Below, piece after piece: positions 1-4,761 of a DNA stretch of 12,853 bases. Origin of the DNA: Acidimicrobiia bacterium (GTDB lineage: Bacteria > Actinomycetota > Acidimicrobiia > Spongiisociales > UBA5794); contig JAOZMA010000037.1 of the NCBI GenBank assembly GCA_029934555.1, positions 1 to 12,853 on the forward strand, written 5' to 3'. Every line of letters starts with the position of its first letter. The first letter of the stretch is position 1. The notes beneath the pieces are model-generated. The model saw only the letters and a list, made by a program, of their open reading frames with translations. It made no database searches and was not told where the DNA came from. The translations under genes were made by a program, and so were the position numbers.

Positions 1-1
1 A

Positions 2-41
2 CTCCTCGCGTCCCCCCGCCGATGCGTCGGGGGGACAGGAG
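2..41. terminator. GC-rich hairpin, probable terminator of a gene upstream of the window
   Basis: GTCCCCCCG (10-18) and CGGGGGGAC (28-36) form a perfect 9-bp stem around a 9-nt loop. The outer arms CTCCT (2-6) and AGGAG (37-41) add 5 bp, with a 3-nt bulge (CGC) on the left side only. There is no T-tract after it, which is common for actinobacterial terminators. It lies before the promoter of the FHA operon, so termination of an unseen upstream gene is the simplest reading. Confidence 0.6.
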
Positions 42-67
42 AAGGGCCCTCCAGCCCAAACTCGGAT

Positions 68-118
68 ACCGACTACCGACGACCGATTACGGAGTACGGC
101 CCCTACGGACTACGGACC
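68..118. repeat. Degenerate heptanucleotide-periodic repeat array
   Basis: The stretch divides into seven units that all begin AC(C/G)G: ACCGACT, ACCGACG, ACCGATT, ACGGAGT, ACGGCCCCT, ACGGACT and ACGGACC. Six are 7 nt long and one is 9 nt. The array lies between the hairpin at 2-41 and the promoter at 162-167, and it codes for nothing plausible. It resembles in period and word style the arrays at 3462-3543 and 3637-3706, which use ACGT in place of ACGG. Function is unknown. Confidence 0.6.
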
Positions 119-132
119 ACAGCAATGCATGA

Positions 133-157
133 AACCCTCAAGGAATGGTCGAGGGTT
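133..157. promoter_or_regulatory. Perfect 7-bp inverted repeat in the FHA operon promoter
   Basis: AACCCTC (133-139) and GAGGGTT (151-157) are exact reverse complements separated by 11 nt. The dyad ends 4 nt before the -10 box at 162-167, so it covers the expected -35 and spacer region. MerR regulators bind dyads in that region, so autoregulation by the downstream ftsR product is possible, but that link is inference. Confidence 0.4.
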
Positions 158-161
158 GATG

Positions 162-167
162 TAGCAT
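162..167 (+). promoter_or_regulatory. -10 box TAGCAT of the FHA operon, leaderless geometry
   Basis: TAGCAT matches TAnnnT and is followed by 6 nt and then the ATG at 174. Transcription would therefore start at or next to the start codon. No Shine-Dalgarno sequence precedes this ATG. No clear -35 hexamer was seen. Confidence 0.5.
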
Positions 168-173
168 GGGGCC

Positions 174-587
174 ATGGCACGTCATGACGATCACAGAGAA
201 CCAGACGTCGAACGAGAACCGACCATCACATTCACGCCCGTTCGGGACGCATCTGCGAGCGGAGCATCCGGTAGCACCGTTGCGGGCGCGTTCGGATGGG
301 CACTCATCGTTGAGACAGGGCCCCAGGCAGGGTTGACCTATGTTCTCGCCGACGGAGATACGATCGCGGGACGTGGAGCGAACTGCGACATCTTCCTCGG
401 CGACGTCACGGTGTCCCGGGAACACGCTCGTTTCTGCCTGAAGGACGGCGCCCTACGAGTTCAGGATCTCGGTTCGACCAACGGAACCTACGTCAACGGT
501 GCGTGGGCCGACGCCTACGCGCTTTCGGCAGGTGATGAAGTGATCATCGGAAAGTTCCACCTCATCGTCGCTCGCGGCAACATCTGA
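174..587 (+). CDS. FHA-domain phosphothreonine-binding protein, GarA-like
   Basis: This 137-residue protein has one forkhead-associated domain (about residues 42-133). The hallmark residues are present: GR at 66-67, SREH at 81-84 and the STNGTYVNG stretch at 101-109. FHA domains bind phosphothreonine peptides. The closest known arrangement is mycobacterial GarA (Rv1827), a soluble regulator of glutamate metabolism controlled by Ser/Thr kinases. Like GarA it has a flexible N-terminus of about 40 residues. That tail carries Thr17, Thr19 and Thr21 (TITFTPV) after an acidic stretch, where GarA has its phosphorylated ETTSVF motif; equivalence is inferred. The start follows a leaderless-type -10 box, and the only in-frame ATG upstream (129) is cut off by a TAG. 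The stop overlaps the ftsR start (TGATG). The immediately following MerR gene supports a GarA-type assignment. Confidence 0.85.
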   Translation: MARHDDHREPDVEREPTITFTPVRDASASGASGSTVAGAFGWALIVETGPQAGLTYVLADGDTIAGRGANCDIFLGDVTVSREHARFCLKDGALRVQDLGSTNGTYVNGAWADAYALSAGDEVIIGKFHLIVARGNI

Positions 588-1297
588 TGGCCACGGTGCC
601 GTTGCGCGCGGCCCGCACGCGCAGTATCGGGGAGGTCATCAACTTCCTCAAATCGGAGTACCCCGACGTCACCGTCTCGAAGCTTCGGTTCCTCGAGAGC
701 CAGGGCCTCGTTGAGCCGACTCGATCGGCGTCCGGCTATCGGATCTTCACCGAAGAAGACGTCCGACGCATCGAATACGTCCTGCAGGAACAGCGGGATC
801 ACTATCTGCCGCTGAAGGTGATCAAATCGAAGCTCTCAGCATGGGAGCACGGGGACGAGTCACCGGTGTCGCCGGAAGCGGGCCCGCCACCGGAGGCTTA
901 CTTCGCCACCTCGGGCGTCTCGCTCACACCTGCCGAGCTCATGCGCTCGTCCGGGCTATCAGCCCATCAACTGACGAGTCTGATCGATGTTGGCATCCTC
1001 GAACCGATGAAGCTTCCCGATGGAACCGAAGTCTTCCGGGATCACGATCTCTCGATCGCCCGGGCCGCACACCGCCTCCTCAACCACGGCCTCGAGGTGC
1101 GACACTTGCGGTTGATCCGTCTCTCTGCCGACCGCCAGACCGATCTCCTCGGCCAACTCGTTGCGCCTTTGCTCCGTCACCGCAATCCGGAGAACCGCCA
1201 TCGAGCAGCTGAGACGCTTGCGGATTGTGCTCAAGCGGCGGCAGTGCTTCAAGAAAGTATTACTCGCGGTAGGCTTCGGGGCCTCCTCGAACGATGA
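587..1297 (+). CDS. ftsR: MerR-family transcriptional regulator FtsR
   Basis: This is a 236-residue DNA-binding regulator. The N-terminal MerR winged helix spans about residues 12-86, with the recognition region VTVSKLRFLESQGL and the wing SASGYRIFTEEDV. A linker rich in Pro and Glu (about 88-104) leads to a second MerR-like helix-turn-helix (about 112-178: LTPAELMRSSGLSAHQLTSL and a following wing), then a helical tail. This two-domain layout is that of Rv1828 and of Corynebacterium FtsR, an activator of ftsZ. Position directly after the FHA gene matches the mycobacterial order Rv1827-Rv1828. The ATG overlaps the FHA stop (TGATG) and has no Shine-Dalgarno, so translation is probably coupled. 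Its stop overlaps the next start (ATGA). Target genes cannot be told from this window. Confidence 0.85.
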   Translation: MATVPLRAARTRSIGEVINFLKSEYPDVTVSKLRFLESQGLVEPTRSASGYRIFTEEDVRRIEYVLQEQRDHYLPLKVIKSKLSAWEHGDESPVSPEAGPPPEAYFATSGVSLTPAELMRSSGLSAHQLTSLIDVGILEPMKLPDGTEVFRDHDLSIARAAHRLLNHGLEVRHLRLIRLSADRQTDLLGQLVAPLLRHRNPENRHRAAETLADCAQAAAVLQESITRGRLRGLLER

Positions 1298-2346
1298 TTT
1301 TCACAGCAGCCGCCACCCTCGTTCTCGCGCTCCTCGCACCACTCGGATCGTTCATGACGATGCCGACAGAACCGGTCGTGTCTCCGCCACCTCCAACGAT
1401 CAGCGCCTACGAATGGGCCGTGTACGACGAGACCGCCGGTGTGATGCTCGCGACCTGGAATGTCAACGAGCGTCGGTCGATGGCATCGGTCACAAAAGTG
1501 ATGACCGCCATGATCGTCCTCGACGAAGCCGACCTCGATGAAATCGTGACGGTGCCGTCAATGGCGACCGCGACCCGGGGCTCGAGTGCCGGTCTCGTAG
1601 CGGGGGAGCAGTGGACCGTTTATGACCTGCTCGTGGCCATGCTCGTCCGGTCGGGCAACGATGCCGCTCTAACGCTGGCGTGGCACGTCGGAGACGGCAG
1701 CACCGATGCTTTCGTCCAGAAGATGAACGCCCGTGCCGCGGCGTTGGGTATGAGCGATACGCACTTCGCCAATCCGAACGGTCTCGACCACGCCGACCAT
1801 TACTCGACCGCCAATGATCTCGTCACGATGACGGTTGCGTCGCTCGACTACCCCGATATGCAGCAGATCGCCAGGATCAAGACGATCAAGATGCCGGAGG
1901 ATCCAACGGGCAAGACACGCCAGGTCAACAATACGAACCGACTGCTTGGCACCTATCCCGGTGTCGTGGGTCTGAAGACCGGTGATACGCCATGGGCCGG
2001 CAAGGTGCTGCTCGGCGTGAGCGAGCGTGGTCCACGAAGGATCGTGACGGTGGTCATGGGCTCCGACGACCATTTCAGCGACACGCGAGAACTCGTCGAT
2101 TGGGCCTACGGCACATACGGTCTCAGCGACAGGTGGATGCGACCGTTCTTCTCCGAACAGGGCGGTGGTGCGACCGTGGCCATGGAACTCGATCTGACAG
2201 ATTCGACGGAGCGTCGACTGGCTGCCATGCAGCGCATCGACGACGGACGCTGGCGCATGTCCGAGTTGACCGACCTTCCGAAAGCCGCATTGATTACCGA
2301 CTGGTTGAGATCCGTCCTGCCGAGTGTTGCCGGGGGCGACCGATGA
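1294..2346 (+). CDS. D-alanyl-D-alanine carboxypeptidase (S11 penicillin-binding protein)
   Basis: A 350-residue peptidoglycan D,D-carboxypeptidase, which removes the terminal D-Ala from stem peptides outside the membrane. All three active-site motifs of the S11 family are visible: SVTK at 65-68 (nucleophile Ser65, Lys68), SGN at 120-122 and KTG at 228-230. A hydrophobic segment at about residues 2-20 looks like a signal peptide or anchor. It has no Lys or Arg in its n-region, which is unusual, yet no other in-frame start exists after the TAG at 1270. The C-terminal part after KTG is about 120 residues and shows no second membrane anchor, so the protein is shorter than many DacA proteins. It overlaps ftsR (ATGA) and hpt (ATGA), so it belongs to the same operon. 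Its placement beside a division regulator fits a wall-growth role. Confidence 0.9.
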   Translation: MIFTAAATLVLALLAPLGSFMTMPTEPVVSPPPPTISAYEWAVYDETAGVMLATWNVNERRSMASVTKVMTAMIVLDEADLDEIVTVPSMATATRGSSAGLVAGEQWTVYDLLVAMLVRSGNDAALTLAWHVGDGSTDAFVQKMNARAAALGMSDTHFANPNGLDHADHYSTANDLVTMTVASLDYPDMQQIARIKTIKMPEDPTGKTRQVNNTNRLLGTYPGVVGLKTGDTPWAGKVLLGVSERGPRRIVTVVMGSDDHFSDTRELVDWAYGTYGLSDRWMRPFFSEQGGGATVAMELDLTDSTERRLAAMQRIDDGRWRMSELTDLPKAALITDWLRSVLPSVAGGDR

Positions 2347-2903
2347 CCGAGCCCTTTATCGAGGTCATCGACACTGAGACGCTTCAACGACGGGTCGCCG
2401 AGCTCGGGGAAGAGGTCACCGCATCTCTCGTTGATCCCGATCCTGTCGTGATCGGGGTGTTGAAGGGATCGGTTCCGTTTCTCACGGATCTCGCCAAGCA
2501 TCTCCCTTTGACCATCGAGATCGATTTCCTGAACCTGACGCGATTCGGCCGGGAGGGGAGGGTCTCGATCGCGATGGACCTGTCCGTTCCGGTCGAAGGT
2601 CGTTCCGTGCTGATCGTCGAGGACATCGTCGACACGGGGTTGACACTCGCGACGATGCGCAAGATGCTGTTGGCCAGGGGAGCGACGAGCGTCACAACGG
2701 TCGCACTTCTCGACAAGGCCAAGCGGCGAATCGTCGACGTCCCTGTTGAACACCGAGGGTTCGAAGTCGGAGACGAATTCCTGCTTGGCTACGGCATGGA
2801 TTGGGAAGGGCGGTTCCGCAACGTCTCGTCGATCTGGGCCGTGATGGATCTCTCTGTCCTTACCGCCGACCCGGATTCTTTCGGACGGGTGGCCTTCAGC
2901 TGA
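2343..2903 (+). CDS. hpt: Hypoxanthine phosphoribosyltransferase
   Basis: A 186-residue cytosolic purine salvage enzyme that makes IMP or GMP from hypoxanthine or guanine and PRPP. The PRPP-binding motif VLIVEDIVDTGLTL lies at residues 89-102, with Glu93, Asp94 and the DTG loop. Further family signatures are VGVLKGS-like GVLKGSVPF at 38-46, LLDKAKRR at 122-129 and the DEFLLGYGMDWEGRFRN region at 144-160. The flexible-loop region reads LTRFG rather than the usual SYG-type sequence. The ATG at 2343 overlaps the carboxypeptidase stop (ATGA) and gives the normal family N-terminus; the reading frame is open further upstream, but that extension is antiparallel to nothing known and lies inside the carboxypeptidase gene. 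It is the last gene of the operon. With the adenosine deaminase at 6858-7934 it gives two steps of purine salvage. Confidence 0.9.
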   Translation: MTEPFIEVIDTETLQRRVAELGEEVTASLVDPDPVVIGVLKGSVPFLTDLAKHLPLTIEIDFLNLTRFGREGRVSIAMDLSVPVEGRSVLIVEDIVDTGLTLATMRKMLLARGATSVTTVALLDKAKRRIVDVPVEHRGFEVGDEFLLGYGMDWEGRFRNVSSIWAVMDLSVLTADPDSFGRVAFS

Positions 2904-2937
2904 GCGTCTTCTCTCCGGTCTGACCACGCGCTGGTGA

Positions 2938-2943
2938 TAGGCT
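2938..2943 (+). promoter_or_regulatory. -10 box TAGGCT of the DUF151 gene, leaderless geometry
   Basis: TAGGCT (TAnnnT) is followed by 6 nt and then the ATG at 2950. The 46-nt gap after hpt holds no Shine-Dalgarno in the right position and no clear terminator. The gene therefore probably has its own leaderless transcript. Confidence 0.55.
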
Positions 2944-2949
2944 GGAGCT

Positions 2950-3447
2950 ATGAGCGATCGGGTAGCAATGGAAGTCGTCGGGGTTCGTGTGGAACTCCCC
3001 ACCAACACACCGATTCTCCTTCTGCGCGAACGCGATGGCACCCGATACCTCCCGATCTGGATCGGTACACCGGAGGCAACGGCGATCGCCCTGGCACTCG
3101 AAGGCATCGAGACGTCGCGTCCCCTCACCCACGATCTGATGAAGACGCTCCTCGACGCCCTCGGCGCCGACATCGAGCGGGTCGATGTGACATCGCTCGA
3201 CGAAGGCACGTTCTACGCCGAGCTCGTCATCGAGGCCGAGGGCGAGGAGCTGACGATCTCGTCGAGACCATCGGACGCGATCGCTCTCGCGACGAGATCG
3301 GGCGCGCCGGTCTTCGCTGCAAGAGACCTCCTCGATGAGGCCGGTATCGAGATCCACGACGACACCGAGGAAGAGGAGATCGAGCGTTTCCGCGAGTTCC
3401 TCGATGACATCACGCCGGAGGACTTCGAGTCCGGTGCCTCTTCCTGA
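2950..3447 (+). CDS. Bifunctional nuclease family protein (DUF151)
   Basis: This 165-residue protein belongs to the DUF151 family. Family signatures seen are the LPIWIGTPEATAIALALEG region (about 34-52), RPLTHDLM (57-64) and the SSRPSDAIALATR region (about 103-115). The C-terminus is strongly acidic (TEEEEIERF and onward), as in many members. Plant members were reported as nucleases, but the biochemical role in bacteria is poorly established. The mycobacterial homologue Rv1829 lies between the two MerR genes Rv1828 and Rv1830. Here the same order holds, with two extra genes (carboxypeptidase and hpt) between ftsR and this one. The start was chosen from the leaderless-type -10 box at 2938-2943. 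Confidence 0.85.
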   Translation: MSDRVAMEVVGVRVELPTNTPILLLRERDGTRYLPIWIGTPEATAIALALEGIETSRPLTHDLMKTLLDALGADIERVDVTSLDEGTFYAELVIEAEGEELTISSRPSDAIALATRSGAPVFAARDLLDEAGIEIHDDTEEEEIERFREFLDDITPEDFESGASS

Positions 3448-3461
3448 CTTCGCATCAGGCA

Positions 3462-3543
3462 GTAGTACGTTCTACGTATGACGTAGTACGACCCCGAACC
3501 AAGACGTAGTACGTCCGACGTATGACGTAGTACGACCCCGAAC
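3462..3543. repeat. Left heptamer array: two 38-nt direct repeats, period 44
   Basis: Copies at 3462-3499 and 3506-3543 agree at 36 of 38 positions; the two differences are at unit positions 10 and 12. Internally each copy is built from 7-nt words, for example AGTACGT, ATGACGT, AGTACGA and CCCCGAA, with one 9-nt word (CCAAGACGT) joining the copies. Read on the minus strand the words become TCGTACT and ACGTCAT, which are the words of the right array at 3637-3706. No coding sense and no mobile-element gene is associated. Confidence 0.85.
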
Positions 3544-3573
3544 GAAAGGGGGGAATGCCGATGTTCTAGGTGT

Positions 3574-3590
3574 TCACGTGGTACCCGTGA
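3574..3590. other. Palindrome with one bulged base between the arrays
   Basis: TCACG (3574-3578) and CGTGA (3586-3590) flank GGTACC, itself palindromic, with one extra T at 3579. Without that T the site would be a perfect 16-bp palindrome. It lies near the middle of the spacer between the two inverted arrays. It may be a protein-binding site or the tip of a folded structure. Confidence 0.35.
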
Positions 3591-3636
3591 GCAGCCACAG
3601 GTTCGCCACGCAACCAACGGGTACAAGACCTTCGAG

Positions 3637-3706
3637 TCGTACTACGTTATTCGTACTTCGTACTACGTCATTCGTACTTCGTCATACGTACCTCGTACTA
3701 CGTTCC
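3637..3706. repeat. Right heptamer array: ten 7-nt units in register
   Basis: Seventy bases divide exactly into ten heptamers: TCGTACT, ACGTTAT, TCGTACT, TCGTACT, ACGTCAT, TCGTACT, TCGTCAT, ACGTACC, TCGTACT and ACGTTCC. The general form is (T/A)CGTNN(T/C). The first 21 nt (3637-3657) repeat at 3658-3678 with one difference. The unit pair at 3658-3671 is the exact reverse complement of 3478-3491 and of 3522-3535 in the left array, so the two arrays can pair. Confidence 0.85.
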
Positions 3707-3715
3707 GAAAGCCAC

Positions 3716-3724
3716 TTATCCACA
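3716..3724 (+). promoter_or_regulatory. Perfect DnaA box TTATCCACA
   Basis: The 9-mer matches the DnaA box consensus TTATNCACA exactly. It stands alone, directly after the heptamer array and 7 nt before the -35 box of the MerR operon. That placement suits transcriptional control by DnaA better than an origin, since no cluster of boxes and no dnaA or dnaN is present. Confidence 0.5.
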
Positions 3725-3727
3725 AGG

Positions 3728-3761
3728 GTTGTTGACAACGCGCGACGGTCGGTCCTAACTT
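3728..3761 (+). promoter_or_regulatory. Promoter TTGACA-N18-TAACTT with overlapping palindrome
   Basis: The -35 box TTGACA (3732-3737) is perfect and the -10 box TAACTT (3756-3761) follows after 18 nt. The expected start is near 3768, giving a leader of about 60 nt before the ATG at 3827. The palindrome GTTGT-TG-ACAAC (3728-3739) overlaps the -35 box and could be an operator. This is the only promoter in the window with a consensus -35, and it serves the five-gene operon 3827-6906. Confidence 0.65.
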
Positions 3762-3826
3762 CACCGCCGTAGTTCAGCTGGCGGAATTACGTGAATGTAA
3801 GATGGGCGAACTGGAGGCACACGGAA

Positions 3827-4324
3827 ATGGTGGACAGCAGGACCGACCAGAGCATCGACGGGTATCGAGCCCCGCAAGTATGCAACCTGGTTGGGATCAC
3901 GTATCGTCAGCTCGACTACTGGGCCCGCACCGGTCTGATCACACCTTCGCTCCAGCAAGCGACCGGGTCAGGGAGCCAGCGGCTCTACGGCTTCGCCGAC
4001 ATCGTGCAGCTCAAAGTGGTCAAGCGTCTTCTCGATGCCGGCATGTCACTGAAGAAGATTCGCAAGGCGATGGACATCCTTCGGGCGGAGCTTCTCTCCG
4101 ATGCACCGCTCACCGATGTCACCTTGCTCTCAGATGGCAAGACGATCTATGCCGCACACAGCCCTTCGGAAGTCGTCGATGTCTTCCGCGGCGGTCAGGG
4201 TGTGTTCGGAATCGCAGTCGGACCGGTTCAAGAAGAACTCGTCGGTGAGATCCACCGCCTGTTCCCGGATCGAGCCGTTGTAGGCGAGCGTGAGGTGAAA
4301 GCATCGACGGCAGCGGCTCACTGA
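3827..4324 (+). CDS. MerR-family transcriptional regulator (Rv1830-like)
   Basis: A 165-residue DNA-binding protein with an N-terminal MerR helix-turn-helix (about residues 11-85): YRAPQVCNLVGITYRQLDYW, then the wing SGSQRLYGFADIVQL and the dimerisation helices. The C-terminal part (about 95-150) is compact and lacks Cys pairs or other known metal or drug-binding motifs. The position after FHA, FtsR and DUF151 corresponds to Rv1830 (ResR), a growth and division regulator of mycobacteria. The ATG at 3827 was chosen because GGAGG (3813-3817) lies 9 nt before it; the in-frame ATG at 3791 has no such site. The promoter carries a DnaA box and a palindrome. The stop overlaps the next gene's probable CTG start. 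Confidence 0.85.
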   Translation: MVDSRTDQSIDGYRAPQVCNLVGITYRQLDYWARTGLITPSLQQATGSGSQRLYGFADIVQLKVVKRLLDAGMSLKKIRKAMDILRAELLSDAPLTDVTLLSDGKTIYAAHSPSEVVDVFRGGQGVFGIAVGPVQEELVGEIHRLFPDRAVVGEREVKASTAAAH

Positions 4325-4758
4325 CCGACGATCTGCTCGCAGAACCGGCAGACAGGGTCGAGTTCGCTCACTCCAGCGAGCGCGAGTTCGCACGGCTGCT
4401 CGACTTCTACGTCGTACCGTGGGAGTACGAGCCGAGAGCCTTCGCTATCGAATGGAACGCCTCCGGGGCGCCAACGAAACAGTTCCGGCCGGACTTCTAC
4501 CTGCCGGAAGACGATCTCTTCATCGAGATCACCACGATGAACCAGAAGCTCGTCACGAAGAAGAACGGCAAGATCCGCCGGCTGCGGGAGTTGTACCCGG
4601 ACGTGCGCTGCAAGATCTTCTACCAGCGTGACTTTCATCACCTGTTGGTGAAGTACGGTCTCGAGGAACCCGAGGACGTCGTGCTGCCGGATGCCCCGAC
4701 TCGTATTCCGGGACCACCGGCCGTGACCAATCTCTCGGCACGCTCCGACGCGGGCTAG
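4321..4758 (+). CDS. PD-(D/E)XK nuclease-like protein of unknown function, probable CTG start
   Basis: A 145-residue protein if it starts at CTG 4321. The frame is closed by a TGA at 4291, and no ATG, GTG or TTG occurs before codon 73 (ATG 4537). Coding character is clear well before that: SSEREFARLLDFY (18-30), PWEYEPRAF (33-41) and RPDFYLP (56-62). Starting at 4537 would remove the core. CTG 4321 overlaps the MerR stop as CTGA, the same geometry as the ATGA overlaps elsewhere here. The fold looks like PD-(D/E)XK: Pro57-Asp58, a beta strand, then Glu69-Ile-Thr71. The usual Lys of E-x-K is Thr, with Lys80 and Lys81 nearby, so catalysis is uncertain. The tail (120-145) is Pro-rich and probably disordered. 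Function is unknown. Confidence 0.75.
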   Translation: MTDDLLAEPADRVEFAHSSEREFARLLDFYVVPWEYEPRAFAIEWNASGAPTKQFRPDFYLPEDDLFIEITTMNQKLVTKKNGKIRRLRELYPDVRCKIFYQRDFHHLLVKYGLEEPEDVVLPDAPTRIPGPPAVTNLSARSDAG

Positions 4759-4761
4759 TCC

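Larger units (their letters stand above)
3448..3826. other. 379-nt non-coding region: paired heptamer arrays, DnaA box and promoter
   Basis: This is the only long gene-free stretch of the window. In order it holds a left heptamer array (3462-3543), a central segment of about 93 nt with a bulged palindrome (3574-3590), a right heptamer array in the opposite orientation (3637-3706), a DnaA box (3716-3724), a 12-bp palindrome overlapping a TTGACA -35 box (3728-3761), and the leader of the second MerR gene with its Shine-Dalgarno. Open reading frames across it consist of translated repeat words and are not credible genes. Confidence 0.8.

Noticed and set aside
1992..2342. N-terminal extension of Hpt
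   Set aside because: It lies inside the carboxypeptidase gene in another frame and is low-complexity Arg-rich; Hpt proteins begin near the ATG at 2343.
2106..3209. 367-residue minus-strand open frame
   Set aside because: It lies antisense to the carboxypeptidase, hpt and DUF151 genes, is rich in Arg and Ser, and shows no domain; a shadow of high-GC coding DNA.
3462..3706. Possible CRISPR array
   Set aside because: The repeats are 7 nt words and a 38-nt duplicated block with a 6-nt spacer. There are no unique spacers of 25-40 nt and no cas genes.
3462..3761. Possible replication origin (iteron-like repeats plus DnaA box)
   Set aside because: Only one DnaA box was found, there is no AT-rich unwinding stretch, and no dnaA, dnaN or plasmid rep gene is present.
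3578..3772. 64-residue plus-strand open frame
   Set aside because: Much of it is translated heptamer repeat (recurring FVLR and LVLR words) and it runs across the DnaA box and promoter.
3766..3781. tRNA-like D-arm sequence (GTAGTTCAGCTGG)
   Set aside because: No anticodon arm, T-arm or acceptor pairing follows within tRNA length; the match is local only and lies in the MerR leader.
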